DNA of 64,000 nt from an uncultured Clostridia bacterium (GCA_934121885.1 CAKOVH010000001.1:148059-212058); one strand, 5' to 3'; positions 37,010 through 46,466 are shown, counted from the first letter of the stretch. The notes: a model not told the origin generated them from the letters alone. Program-made: numbers and translations.

Positions 37010-38002
37010 TTATTCAGTTTCAAATACACTTCCTGCTATAATTTCATTTCCTCTTAGAAAATCTTCTGCAAGCATTTTTTTAGAATTTTCTGCTTGAACT
37101 TCTATAGCTTTTATAATGCCTTCTTTTGCCTTTATAAATAAGCCTTTTTTTGAATCTGCAAATAGTACAGTTCCTGGCATTATTCCTTTCATTTTGTAAC
37201 TATACTCTTTCATTTCTGGAAATACATTATACAACTCATTTTCCTCTATTATATCTGCTTTCCAAAATTTTAGTTTTTTTCCATCTAAAAAGCTATATGC
37301 TCCCATAATTGGGTTTAATCCTCTTATTAAGTTTTTAATTTCTCTAGCTGATTTATTCTCCCAATCAATCTTTGCCATTTCTTTATTAAGCATAGGAGCC
37401 ATTGTAAAGTTTTCTGATTGTTTTTCTCTTGGAGCCTTATTTTTTTCAATTAGCTCTAATGTTTCTACAAGAAGATTTCCTCCAATTATTGATAATCTAT
37501 CCCATAATTCTCCTGTTGTCTCATCTTCTCCTATTTGAACTTCTTGTTTTAAAATCATATCTCCTGTATCCATTCCTACATCCATATACATTGTAGTTAT
37601 TCCAGTTACCTTATCTCCATTTAATACTGCCCATTGTATTGGAGCTGCACCTCTATATTGTGGAAGTAATGATCCATGTACATTTATACAGCCCAATTTT
37701 GGAATATCTAATAATTCTTTTGGCAATATTTTTCCATATGCTACAACACATATAACATCAGGATTTAACTTTTTTATTGTATCTATAATTTCAGGATTAT
37801 TTCTTACTTTTTCTGGTTGAAAAACAGGTATATTTTTTTCTATTGCATATTCTTTTACTGGTGTTGGAATCATTTTCATTCCTCTACCTTTTGGTTTATC
37901 AACATTTGTTACAACACCTAAAATATTATATCCTTTTTCATATACTTGCTTTAATGACTCTTTAGCAAAGTCAGGTGTTCCCATAAAAACAATATTTAAC
38001 AT
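37010..38002 (-). CDS. fmt: Methionyl-tRNA formyltransferase
   Basis: A 330-residue Fmt with FMGTPDFA at the N-terminus, NVHGSLLPQYRGAAPIQWAVLNGD (formyl-THF site, HxSLLP) and a C-terminal beta-barrel domain (AREIKNLIRGLNPIMGAY). It formylates initiator Met-tRNA using 10-formyl-THF, the product of the folate pathway that starts at Fhs in this window. Start at 38002 has GGAGG just upstream; 13 bp after def. Confidence 0.95.
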   Translation of the reverse strand: MLNIVFMGTPDFAKESLKQVYEKGYNILGVVTNVDKPKGRGMKMIPTPVKEYAIEKNIPVFQPEKVRNNPEIIDTIKKLNPDVICVVAYGKILPKELLDIPKLGCINVHGSLLPQYRGAAPIQWAVLNGDKVTGITTMYMDVGMDTGDMILKQEVQIGEDETTGELWDRLSIIGGNLLVETLELIEKNKAPREKQSENFTMAPMLNKEMAKIDWENKSAREIKNLIRGLNPIMGAYSFLDGKKLKFWKADIIEENELYNVFPEMKEYSYKMKGIMPGTVLFADSKKGLFIKAKEGIIKAIEVQAENSKKMLAEDFLRGNEIIAGSVFETE

Positions 38003-38015
38003 ATTTCCTCCATTT

Positions 38016-38495
38016 TTACTTATTTTGTGGTTCAACATATTCAAGTGTTCCAGGTATCATATGGTCTATAAATAAAACTCCATCTAAATGGTCAAGTTCA
38101 TGGCAAATAGCTTGTGCTAATAGTCCTTTTGCTTTTATTTTTATTTTTTCTCCATTTTCATTTAATGCTTCTGCAACCACTTCCATAGGTCTTATTAATC
38201 TTGCATATTGGTTTGGAAAACTTAAACATCCTTCTTCTACTTCTTGTTCACCTTTAGTCTTTATTATTACCGGATTTACCATTTTTATTGGACCTTTATC
38301 ATCATAAAGGTCTATAACAACAACTCTTTTTAATATTCCAACTTGTACTGCTGAAAGTCCTACTCCATTATATTTATGCATTGTGTCTACCATGTCATCA
38401 AGCAAATCTCTTATTTTATCATCAACAGTTTCAACTTTTCTTGATTTTTTTCTTAGGATTTCGTCTCCATCTTCTCTTACAATTCTTACTGCCAT
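38016..38495 (-). CDS. def: Peptide deformylase
   Basis: A 159-residue deformylase with the three motifs: GVGLSAVQVG (motif 1, with Ser-Ala-Val replacing the usual Ala-Ala-Pro), EEGCLSFP (metal Cys) and QAICHELDHLDG (metal His-Glu-His). It removes the N-formyl group after translation starts, next to fmt and priA as usual in Firmicutes. Confidence 0.94.
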   Translation of the reverse strand: MAVRIVREDGDEILRKKSRKVETVDDKIRDLLDDMVDTMHKYNGVGLSAVQVGILKRVVVIDLYDDKGPIKMVNPVIIKTKGEQEVEEGCLSFPNQYARLIRPMEVVAEALNENGEKIKIKAKGLLAQAICHELDHLDGVLFIDHMIPGTLEYVEPQNK

Positions 38496-38524
38496 AATAT
38501 CTTCTCCTTTTCTTATATCTACTA

Positions 38525-40774
38525 CTATTGTGCCAAACTATTTGGATTTAAGTCTACAACAATTCTTGTGTCTTGAAGGTTCATTTTAGAGTATTCTTTT
38601 TGCATATCATCTATTAATCCAATAATTTTATCATCGATTTTGCATTTTATTATTATTCTCCACCTGTATTTATTCTTTATTCTATCTACTGGTGCAGATA
38701 CTGGTGGATATAGTATTATTGCAAAGTTTTCTTCTATCAATCTCTTTTTTAAATATTGATGTATTTTTTTTGACGTATCAATTACTTTTTTCTCGTTATT
38801 TGATGTAACGCCAATTAATATTATATCGCAAAATGGTGGATATTTCAACTGTTTCCTAAGGCTTATTTCTGTTTGATAAAACAGTTCATAATTTTGCATT
38901 TTGCTACATTCAATAGCAAAATTATCTGGGTTATATGTTTGTATAATAACCCTTCCTTTTTCCTGTTCTCTTCCTGCTCTTCCAGCTACTTGTATTAAAG
39001 TTTGAAATGTTCTTTCATTTGCCCTAAAATCATCAATATTTAAGCTACTATCTGCGGCAACAACACCTACTAATGTAACATTTGGGAAATGATGACCTTT
39101 TACAACCATTTGCGTTCCTATTAAAATATCTATATTTTCATTTTTAAACTTATCTAGAATTTGTTCATGTGAATTCTTTTTTGTAACTGTATCTACATCC
39201 ATTCTAATTGTTGTTGCGTTTGGAAATAACTTATTTACTTCAGCTTCTAATTTTTGCGTTCCTGTTCCGAAATATCTAATTTGGTTGCTTCCACATTCAG
39301 GACATTTTTTTAAAATTTCAGTTTCATAACCACAATAATGGCATTTTAGTTTTCCTTTGCTTGCATGATATGTTAAGTTTATATTACAATTCTTACATTT
39401 AGCTGTATATCCACATTCTCTGCACATAACAAATGTTGAAAATCCTCTTCTGTTTAAAAATAAAATTGTTTGCTTTTTATTTTGCAAATTTTTGCTTATT
39501 TCATCATATAATTTTCTGCTAAACATTGATTTATTTCCATTTGCAAGTTCTCCTCTTAAATCTACAATTTCAACAGTTGGAAGACTTGCATCATTTGCTC
39601 TTTTTGTCAGTGGTAAAAGCATAATTTCTTCTTTTTGTGCTTTATAATAACTTGATATATCTGGTGTTGCACTTCCTAGTAACAAAGGAATATTATTTTC
39701 TTTTGCTAAAAATCTTGCTACTTCTTTTGCATCATATCGTGGAACGCTTTCTGCCTTATATGAACTATCATGTTCTTCATCTATAATAATAAGTCCTAAA
39801 TCCTCTAACGGAGCAAATATTGCAGATCTTGCTCCAATTACAATTTTAGCTTGTCCATTTTTTATTTTATGCCACTCGTCATATCTTTCCCCTATAGATA
39901 ATTTACTATGTAAAATTGCAATTTGTTCTTCTCCAAATCTTGCTACAAATCTATTTACAGTTTGAGGTGTAAGTGATATTTCTGGTACTAACAGTATACT
40001 AGATTTTCCTTCTTTTAATACTTTTTCTATAAGTTGCATATATACTTCTGTTTTTCCAGATCCTGTTACTCCATAAAGTAAAAATTCTGAAAATAATTTA
40101 TCCTCTATTGAATCACAGACAGAATCATATGCAATTTTTTGTTCTTCGGTTAATCGTAGCTTTTCAGTTCTTTCTATATTCTTGTTTTGAAAAGGGTTTC
40201 TTTGAACTTGCTTTTCGCTTATTTCTAGATACCCATTTTTACAAAGAGTATTTACAATAGCCCTAGTTGTATCTGCAAACATTTCTAAATCTGATACTGT
40301 AACTTCTCCATTTTCTATAATAAAACTTAAAGTTCTAATTTGTTTGTCAGACTTTATTTTTTTATTTTCAATATCTTCTTCTATTTCATCTATATCTTTT
40401 TTTAAAGTTACAAAATTTATACTCTTTTCTTTTACTCTATTTTCTATATTTTTTCTTGTTGTACCAGGTGCCATCATTAATTTTAAGCAATCTGATACAT
40501 TACAAAAATATCTTTTTGCCATCCAATTTGCAAGTTTTATTTGTGTATCATTTAAAATACTTTCATCTTCTACTTTAGCAATTTCTTTTACTTCATATTC
40601 AGACTTTTCTTTTATGCCTATAACATAGCCTTCTTCTAAACTCTTTTTATTTCCAAATGGTACAAAAACTCTACTACCAATTTTTACATTTTGTACTAAA
40701 TTATTTGGTATTTGATAATCAAATATTCTATTTAAGTTTTTTACATTACTTTGAATAATTATTTCCGCTATCAT
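38525..40774 (-). CDS. priA: Primosomal replication-restart helicase PriA
   Basis: A 749-residue PriA: N-terminal 3'-DNA-binding domain (FDYQIPNNL), helicase motif I GVTGSGKTEVY near 240, DEEHD, and eight Cys in the zinc region (CRECGYTAKCKNC, CHYCGYETEILKKCPECG). Then VAGRAGREQEKGRV of helicase motif VI. Restarts stalled forks by loading DnaB. It has its own promoter. Length is normal. Confidence 0.96.
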   Translation of the reverse strand: MIAEIIIQSNVKNLNRIFDYQIPNNLVQNVKIGSRVFVPFGNKKSLEEGYVIGIKEKSEYEVKEIAKVEDESILNDTQIKLANWMAKRYFCNVSDCLKLMMAPGTTRKNIENRVKEKSINFVTLKKDIDEIEEDIENKKIKSDKQIRTLSFIIENGEVTVSDLEMFADTTRAIVNTLCKNGYLEISEKQVQRNPFQNKNIERTEKLRLTEEQKIAYDSVCDSIEDKLFSEFLLYGVTGSGKTEVYMQLIEKVLKEGKSSILLVPEISLTPQTVNRFVARFGEEQIAILHSKLSIGERYDEWHKIKNGQAKIVIGARSAIFAPLEDLGLIIIDEEHDSSYKAESVPRYDAKEVARFLAKENNIPLLLGSATPDISSYYKAQKEEIMLLPLTKRANDASLPTVEIVDLRGELANGNKSMFSRKLYDEISKNLQNKKQTILFLNRRGFSTFVMCRECGYTAKCKNCNINLTYHASKGKLKCHYCGYETEILKKCPECGSNQIRYFGTGTQKLEAEVNKLFPNATTIRMDVDTVTKKNSHEQILDKFKNENIDILIGTQMVVKGHHFPNVTLVGVVAADSSLNIDDFRANERTFQTLIQVAGRAGREQEKGRVIIQTYNPDNFAIECSKMQNYELFYQTEISLRKQLKYPPFCDIILIGVTSNNEKKVIDTSKKIHQYLKKRLIEENFAIILYPPVSAPVDRIKNKYRWRIIIKCKIDDKIIGLIDDMQKEYSKMNLQDTRIVVDLNPNSLAQ

Positions 40775-40808
40775 TTAGAATTTTCTCCCCAATTTTATTA
40801 CTTAAATT

Positions 40809-40837
40809 AGTATATCAAAAAATGTCAATTTATACAA
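40809..40837 (-). promoter_or_regulatory. Promoter of priA-def-fmt
   Basis: Minus-strand TTGTAT (40832-40837) and TATACT (40809-40814) with a 17 bp spacer; a TTGACA lies between them but has no -10 at the right distance. Confidence 0.5.
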
Positions 40838-40839
40838 TA

Positions 40840-40867
40840 AAAAATGGTTAGTTCTCTAACCATTTTT
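40840..40867 (-). terminator. Terminator after the CMP-kinase-like gene
   Basis: AAAAATGGTTAG / CTAACCATTTTT perfect stem with a 4-nt loop (40840-40851 with 40856-40867). It overlaps the last codons of the gene and is followed by T on the minus strand. Confidence 0.85.
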
Positions 40868-41405
40868 TATATGCTTCTTCAATTATTTGAGTATTTTTTT
40901 CAATTGTATTATATGAAGTATCTACAACTAAATCATAATTTGATAAGTCTTCTTTATGAACTCCATATAATTTAAAAAATCTTTCATTTTCACTGTTAAA
41001 TCTTTTTATCATATCTTCTTTTTGCTCTTCAATAGTAGCAAAGCTTTCTGTAGATTTTCTTCTTTCATCATTAAAAGCTCTTTGAGCTGCAACATCAATA
41101 TCTACTTTTAAATACACCTTAAATGATTCTGGTATTGCATACCATCCAAGCCTTGCATCAACAATTAAATTATCATGTTCCTTAGCATATAGAGCAGCAC
41201 TTTTTTCAATTTGCTTATCTATTTCTGGATGATCATTTAAATATTCATTAAAACTTGTTATATCCATGCCTTTTTCTTTGGCTAATTTTCTTACATATTC
41301 ACCATTACGGTAAATTTCGTAATTTAGTCTTGTTTGCAATAAATCGGTAATTCTACTTTTTCCGCTAGCTAAATCACCAGCAATTGTAATAATGTGTTTT
41401 TTCAC
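40848..41405 (-). CDS. Cytidylate-kinase-like P-loop kinase (archaeal type)
   Basis: A 185-residue P-loop kinase. Walker A is GDLASGKS at 10-17; GEYVRKLAKEKGMDITSFNEYLNDHPEIDKQIE resembles the NMP-binding part of archaeal-type CMP kinases (the EFNxxxxxxPEIDK pattern), followed by LIVDARLGW and a YLKVDIDVAAQRAF lid. Predicted to phosphorylate a nucleoside monophosphate. In related genomes guanylate kinase (gmk) sits between remA and rpoZ; here gmk is missing there and this gene follows rpoZ. It may supply a needed NMP kinase, or do another job. Last gene of its unit. Confidence 0.75.
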   Translation of the reverse strand: MKKHIITIAGDLASGKSRITDLLQTRLNYEIYRNGEYVRKLAKEKGMDITSFNEYLNDHPEIDKQIEKSAALYAKEHDNLIVDARLGWYAIPESFKVYLKVDIDVAAQRAFNDERRKSTESFATIEEQKEDMIKRFNSENERFFKLYGVHKEDLSNYDLVVDTSYNTIEKNTQIIEEAYKKWLEN

Positions 41406-41409
41406 TTTT

Positions 41410-41601
41410 CTACTCCTTTACGCAAACTTTATCTTGTGCGATTTCATTTGCTGCAATTGTAACTGGTGCTTCTTCATCAGTTTTAATTAATACTTCATCT
41501 CCTGCTGCTATTTGTCTTGCTCTTTTAGCTGTTGCGATAACTAATTCATATCTGTTATCTACTTTTTCTAATAATTCCTTTACGGTTGGTTTTACCATCA
41601 T
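41410..41601 (-). CDS. rpoZ: RNA polymerase omega subunit
   Basis: A 63-residue omega with VDNRYELVIATAKRARQIAAG and a C-terminal TIAANEIAQDKV, shorter than Gram-negative omega but normal for Clostridia. It assists RNA polymerase assembly. Start could be 41601 or the adjacent ATG at 41598. It lies 21 bp after remA and 4 bp before the kinase. Confidence 0.93.
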   Translation of the reverse strand: MMVKPTVKELLEKVDNRYELVIATAKRARQIAAGDEVLIKTDEEAPVTIAANEIAQDKVCVKE

Positions 41602-41622
41602 TTTTCATTACCCCTTTTTCAT

Positions 41623-41895
41623 TTATTCTTCTTCAGAAGATGTTACAATTACTGTATTATCTTCTTTATCAACTCTTCCTGCTACTGTTTCTGGCTGTAC
41701 TGCTGAAAGTACTACATGACCAGAATCCATAATTATAACTGCTCTTGTTCTTCTTCCATAAGTTGCATCTATTGCCATTCCGTCATCTTTTGCTTCTTGT
41801 ACAATTCTTTTTATAGGTGCTGATTCTGGACTAACGATTGCGATTATTCTATTTGCTGAAACTATATTTCCAAACCCAATGTTTATTAATTGCAT
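41623..41895 (-). CDS. remA: Extracellular matrix regulator RemA (DUF370)
   Basis: A 90-residue RemA with INIGFGNIVSANRIIAIVSPESAPIKRIV at the start and TYGRRTRAVIIMDSGHVVLSAVQPETVAGR, the conserved block. RemA oligomers bind DNA and activate biofilm matrix genes in Bacillus. Gene order yicC-remA is typical; here it may influence the surface polysaccharide locus, but that is only inference. Confidence 0.93.
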   Translation of the reverse strand: MQLINIGFGNIVSANRIIAIVSPESAPIKRIVQEAKDDGMAIDATYGRRTRAVIIMDSGHVVLSAVQPETVAGRVDKEDNTVIVTSSEEE

Positions 41896-41910
41896 TCATT
41901 TTGCCCCTTT

Positions 41911-42783
41911 CTACTCTATATTTTGAATTTGCTCTCTTATGTCTTCTAATATTGTTTTTAAATCTATAACACAGTTTGTAATTACTATACTTCCAGATTT
42001 TGAGCCCATAGTGTTAACTTCTCTATTCATTTCTTGAATTAAAAAATCTAACTTCTTTCCTACAGGTTCATTTTTGTTAATTAGTTCTCTAAATTGAATA
42101 ACATGACTTTTTAATCTTGTTAATTCTTCTTCTATAGAACATTTATCTGAATATATAACAATTTCTTGTGCTAAACGATTTTGATCTACAACATCAGTTT
42201 TTAATATTTCTTTTATTCTCTCTTCTAATTTTACTACATATTCTTGAACAAGTCCAGAAGAACATTCACATATTTTTTGAATATTTTCTTCTACCTTGTC
42301 AATCCTATTTTCCAAATCTTCTTTTATTTTGTTTCCTTCTTTTTCTCTCATCTGAACAAATTGATCAAGTGCTTTATTTATACATTCTAATAACTCTTCT
42401 TCAATTTCTTCTTGATTTTCAGTTTCTTCTACATTAAGAACATCTGGAAACTTAGAAATTTCAGTTACTTTAATTTCTTGTTCTATATCATTTTCTCTTG
42501 CTAGTGATTTTAATTCTTCAATATATAATTTAGCAAGTTCTTTATTTATAATTACTTTCTTTCCATCTGCTCCATAATTTAAATAACTAATCCAAATATC
42601 TACTTTTCCTCTAGATATTTTATTTAAAACTGCTTTCTTTATTTTATCTTCTAAAAACATTAAATTTCTTGGAGCTTTAACTGTAATATCACTGTATTTA
42701 TGATTTACAGATTTAATCTCAACTATGTATTGTCTTGAATTTTTTTCAGTATTTGCTCTTCCAAAGCCAGTCATACTTTTCAT
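41911..42783 (-). CDS. yicC: YicC-family endoribonuclease
   Basis: A 290-residue YicC: MKSMTGFGRA is the invariant N-terminus, and the C-terminal DUF1732 part contains DQNRLAQEIVIYSDKCSIEEELTRL and REVNTMGSKSGS. YicC/YloC members are ribonucleases linked to RNA turnover and stationary-phase survival. Lies 4 bp after the Lys-rich membrane gene and before remA. Confidence 0.93.
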   Translation of the reverse strand: MKSMTGFGRANTEKNSRQYIVEIKSVNHKYSDITVKAPRNLMFLEDKIKKAVLNKISRGKVDIWISYLNYGADGKKVIINKELAKLYIEELKSLARENDIEQEIKVTEISKFPDVLNVEETENQEEIEEELLECINKALDQFVQMREKEGNKIKEDLENRIDKVEENIQKICECSSGLVQEYVVKLEERIKEILKTDVVDQNRLAQEIVIYSDKCSIEEELTRLKSHVIQFRELINKNEPVGKKLDFLIQEMNREVNTMGSKSGSIVITNCVIDLKTILEDIREQIQNIE

Positions 42784-42786
42784 AAA

Positions 42787-43740
42787 CTATTCTTCTTCCT
42801 TATTTATAATTTCTTTCATATCATCTATATAACATTTTTTTCTTTTTTTAATATATATAATAACTGATTTTATTAGATAATAAATTGCAAATATACATGA
42901 AATAGAGTTAACTATAAATACATATCTTGAAGAGAACATAAGATTTATATAAATTAGTGTAAGAGTTATTATTGCAAGCATTAATGTTTCTATTCCATAT
43001 ATTGCAATCTCTCCACTATCTTTTTTATATGCCTTTTCAAATAAAACAATTGAAATTAGTAATGATGTAATACTAAATACTTTTAAATCTGTTTGATAAA
43101 TATCTGTTTTAATATTCATTTGTCCTAGATTTAAAAATATAAAGTATACCATTATAACTCCTGCTATAGCTATGTTTTTAAATATTAATCCATATATTTC
43201 TTCTAGCTTTTCCTTTGGTATTTTATTCTTTTTATTTAATGTAGATTTTATTTCTTCTAATTTTACAACTTCTTCTTTTACTTCTGTAACAGCATTTTCT
43301 TCATCAATTTCCGTATCATTTTTTTCTAGATTTTTTTTATTTTCCTTTTTAGTTGCAACTTTTTTATTCTTATCTTTTTTTGTCTCGACTTTTGCTTCTT
43401 TGCTTTCGCTCTTAGTACTTTCATTCTTTTTGCCATTACTATTTTTATTTACTTTTCCTGTAGCTTTAGTTGTTTTTTTACGGTTTGCTTCTACTTTATT
43501 TGTGTTATTAGTTTTATTATTCTTTTTTGTTCCTGTACTCTTTGTTTTATTAGTAGTACTTACACCTTCACTTTTTTTCTTACTTGTACCAGTTTTATTT
43601 TCGTTAGCCTGCTTATTTTCTTTTTTACCACTTACATTTTTTGCTTTCACATTCTTATTTTCATTTTTTTGTGGTACCTCTACATTTTCTTTTGTGATTT
43701 CTTCCTTTTTATCTCTTTTTGTTTCTTGTTTATTTGCCAT
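42787..43740 (-). CDS. Membrane protein with long Lys/Asn/Thr-rich N-terminal tail
   Basis: A 317-residue protein. Residues 1-170 are Lys-, Asn-, Thr- and Glu-rich low complexity (KKNNKTNNTNKVEAN, for example), without hydrophobic stretches. Then three to four transmembrane helices (about 190-290), ending in a short basic/acidic tail. I do not recognise a family. The basic tail could bind nucleic acid or ribosomes at the membrane. It is the first gene of the unit ahead of yicC. Confidence 0.65.
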   Translation of the reverse strand: MANKQETKRDKKEEITKENVEVPQKNENKNVKAKNVSGKKENKQANENKTGTSKKKSEGVSTTNKTKSTGTKKNNKTNNTNKVEANRKKTTKATGKVNKNSNGKKNESTKSESKEAKVETKKDKNKKVATKKENKKNLEKNDTEIDEENAVTEVKEEVVKLEEIKSTLNKKNKIPKEKLEEIYGLIFKNIAIAGVIMVYFIFLNLGQMNIKTDIYQTDLKVFSITSLLISIVLFEKAYKKDSGEIAIYGIETLMLAIITLTLIYINLMFSSRYVFIVNSISCIFAIYYLIKSVIIYIKKRKKCYIDDMKEIINKEEE

Positions 43741-43845
43741 GATTTCTCCTCCAATAAACTTTTCATATGTTTTATATTATATCACAAATTTTACTTCTTG
43801 CAAATAATTTTAGGTTTTATTTAATTTATATTTTTGCAAAAAATA

Positions 43846-43872
43846 GATAACATACATTTATAGCATGTTATC
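43846..43872 (-). terminator. Terminator of the pilin-like gene
   Basis: GATAACAT / ATGTTATC stem (43846-43853 with 43865-43872), T-rich on the minus strand, 8 bp after the stop codon. Confidence 0.7.
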
Positions 43873-43880
43873 CATTTTTA

Positions 43881-46287
43881 TTATTGACCTATTTCCCATT
43901 TTAATATTGGCATGTTTTCATCTCTTCCTGTTGTTGTCGTAAATTTTTGATTATTAATATCCGTGCTACTATTCATAACTTGTAATATATTGAAATTCCA
44001 TTCTGATGTATGTTTTGTGCAACCATTATCGTTAAAACTTGATGCACCATTACTTACTCCATATTTAGCCACATTTTCTTCATCATAATACTTATAGTGG
44101 CATGATGTTGGTGCATAGTTAGTATTTGAAGCTATTGCCGCAAAATACTTGTTATTACCCCAAGATAATACCTTTCCCTCATTATAGCATGATACCACTG
44201 ATTTATCCGGCACGGTAATAATTCCTGCTACATAGCTTCCGCCTTTTACATCTCCTTTGTTATAGCAATTTGTTATAGAAGAAATACCTGTATTTCCTCC
44301 TTTTATGCCTCCACATAATGAATTATTTGTTTCTGTTGTAATTAAATCTCCTGTATTGTAACAGTAATTTATATTTACTTTATATCCATTTCCTAGAATT
44401 CCTCCTAGAATATCTTTTCCATATACTTTTCCTGTATTGTAACAATATCCTATATCAATGTCATTGTTCTCACTTTTCCCACATATACCTCCAACAGAAT
44501 TAATATGAGTTCCCTTTATATTTCCATTATTATAAGATTCGTATATACTTCCTCCAGATATATATCCAACAATTCCTCCCATATTACTTCCATAATATGA
44601 ATCTCCTACTATAATATCAGACCTATTAGATACCTTGTATATTTCAGTTTTTACTACAGATATTCCAATTACCCCTCCAATATTACCTCTATCTTTACAT
44701 ACAATATATCCATCATTAACATGAACATTAGATATTTTACTTACATAACTTTGTCCTATAATCCCTCCTATTCGTCCTGCTCCTATAAATAATGAATTAT
44801 CTACACTTAAATTCGAAACCTCTTCTCCTGACCCACAAATGCCCATTAATCCAACATACTCATCCGAACTATTATTACATAGTAATCCTTTTATTTTCGA
44901 ATTCTGACCATTTATCTTTGATACATATAATTTGTTACTATTGTTTCCAATAGGCTCCCAAATTTTTAACGTTATTCCATTACATGTTATTGTTTTACAA
45001 CTTACTTCATCACTTAATTTCATAGTTCCTTCTATTGGTGCCATGGTTTCTGTGCTATTATTGGATGTATAATATGCACCTATAGTACTTGCTGTAGAAT
45101 CAAATGTCGTATTTGATCCTGATGTGTCTCCATTATATCCTGTTCCTATATAAAATCTATTTTCATTTTGTTTTACTTCTATTAATCCTGTGTCATCATC
45201 AAATGTATATGTTACTCCTTCATTTATAGTAATATCATTAGCTAGTTTAACAGTATACCCTTCATATCTACTTCCACTATTTACATCTTGTGCAAATTTA
45301 TATAAATCAGCTTCATTTTCTATTACTAATACAAGTTCTACACTTACCTTGCATTCTGCTTTTATATTTGGATATTCTATAGATGTAGCCGTTATTGTTG
45401 TCTCTCCTGCTTTTACTCCTGTTATTAATCCTGTGTTTTCATCTACAGTTGCTATTGTTCTATCGGCAGATGTCCACTTAATATCCTTATATGTTGCATT
45501 ACTTGGTGTATAAGTTACAGTTAATGTTTCTGTTTTTCCTACTCCTACTTTTGTTTCTGTTTTATTTAAGCTTATACCTGTTAATTCTATTGCCTTTACC
45601 GTTACTGTACATGTATCTTTTATACTCTCATCTTCTGTTGACTCTATGGTTATTTCTGTTGTTCCCTCTTTTATGCCTGTTACTACTCCATTGTTTACTG
45701 TTGCTATTTCTTCGTTTGCACTTGTATATTTTATAAATCTTTTACTTGCATTGTTTGGTGTTAGTTTTAAATCTACCACCTTTCCTTCTCCTATATATAC
45801 TTCTATATTCTTATTTGTTACTTCTATTTTTTCTGGATATACTGGCTCGGCTTTTCCTTGTGATATTATTTCTAATGTTTCTCTATTTACCCAAAATAAC
45901 CATCCATCTACTTCTACTTCATAATACTTTGGATCTGTTGCTACACTTGTTGGTCCTAGTTCACTTAATTTTGTACATAAATATGCGTCTTTTGCATCTG
46001 TTTCTCTTATATTTTTCATCTGTACATCTATCACATATTCTTCTAACTTCATTGTTAGTTTTTCTTTTGCCTTTGACTCTTTAGCCACATCACTTGACTG
46101 TTCTGCTCTTTTTATTAATCCTCCTTCTCCAAATACTACATTAATGCTTACTGTTGCTAAAATTATTAGTATTATTATTGTTACTACTAATGCTATTAAT
46201 GTTATTCCGTTTGTTTCCTGTTTTTTGCTTCTTCATTATGTTTTTCATTCTTTCTACTTCTCCCTTCATTTTTTTCTCTTCTTTCAT
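43881..46287 (-). CDS. Pilin-like surface protein with Ig-like (BIG2) and GLUG repeats, read through one +1 shift
   Basis: Joining two frames gives 801 residues. The first 26 codons from the ATG at 46287 give a Lys-rich leader ending KKQKTGNK; the in-frame CGG at 46207-46209 then shifts to GGA and yields GITLIALVVTIIILIILA, a type IV prepilin-like signal in which that Gly is the cleavage-site residue. Two BIG2 domains follow (about 150-315), then a Gly/Asn-rich region (about 460-720) with repeats such as GGIIGQSYVSKISNVHVNDG and CYNTGDL, a GLUG-type solenoid. Likely a secreted or pseudopilus-type adhesin. The unshifted frame ends early. Regulation may involve the repeat and hairpins upstream. 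Confidence 0.75.
46206..46209 (-). other. +1 shift site in the pilin-like gene (CGG-A)
   Basis: Codon 27, AAC AAA CGG A; skipping C at 46209 gives GGA ATA ACA TTA. It supplies the Gly before the prepilin cleavage point. Confidence 0.8.
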
Positions 46288-46321
46288 TTCTAAACATTCC
46301 TCCTTTTCCTTTTTAAGCACA

Positions 46322-46363
46322 CAAAAAACAGACTACTTTGCTTTTATGCAATAATAGCCTGTT
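46322..46363 (-). terminator. Terminator hairpin in the leader of the pilin-like gene
   Basis: AACAGGCTA (46363-46355) pairs with TAGTCTGTT (46335-46327) around an inner TTGC/GCAA stem, then a run of six T. It ends 34 nt before the start codon, so it either ends the RelA/SpoT-domain transcript or works as an attenuator. Confidence 0.65.
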
Positions 46364-46378
46364 TTATTTTTATATCAC

Positions 46379-46405
46379 AACTAGAGGCATCTTTTGCCTC
46401 TAGTT
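46379..46405. other. Perfect 11-bp hairpin upstream of the pilin-like gene
   Basis: AACTAGAGGCA (46379-46389) and TGCCTCTAGTT (46395-46405), loop of 5. T-rich sequence follows only on the plus strand, so on the gene's strand it is a plain leader hairpin. Confidence 0.7.
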
Positions 46406-46420
46406 TTATTATTTTATTAG

Positions 46421-46466
46421 AATATAGCTCTCTCTCTCTCTCTCTCTCTCTCTCTTAGAGTATCAA
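46421..46466 (-). promoter_or_regulatory. Promoter-like elements separated by a dinucleotide repeat
   Basis: Minus-strand TTGATA (46461-46466) and TATATT (46421-46426) are separated by 34 bp that include the (AG)14 tract. The spacing is about twice the active length; loss of eight or nine repeat units would make it 18 or 16. Confidence 0.4.
46428..46455. repeat. (CT)14 / (AG)14 microsatellite
   Basis: Fourteen uninterrupted dinucleotide units in the 279 bp gap between the RelA/SpoT-domain and pilin-like genes. The rest of this gap holds two hairpins and no gene. Confidence 0.95.

Noticed and set aside
42787..43807. Plus-strand frame over 43172-43807 rich in Phe and Leu
   Set aside because: It is the antisense of the Lys-rich low-complexity gene; no ribosome site.
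45190..46084. Several plus-strand hydrophobic frames opposite the Ig/GLUG gene
   Set aside because: Antisense shadows of A/T-biased codons; no start signals.
46428..46455. CT repeat as a CRISPR or tandem gene repeat
   Set aside because: A simple dinucleotide tract without spacers; no CRISPR array or cas gene was found in the window.
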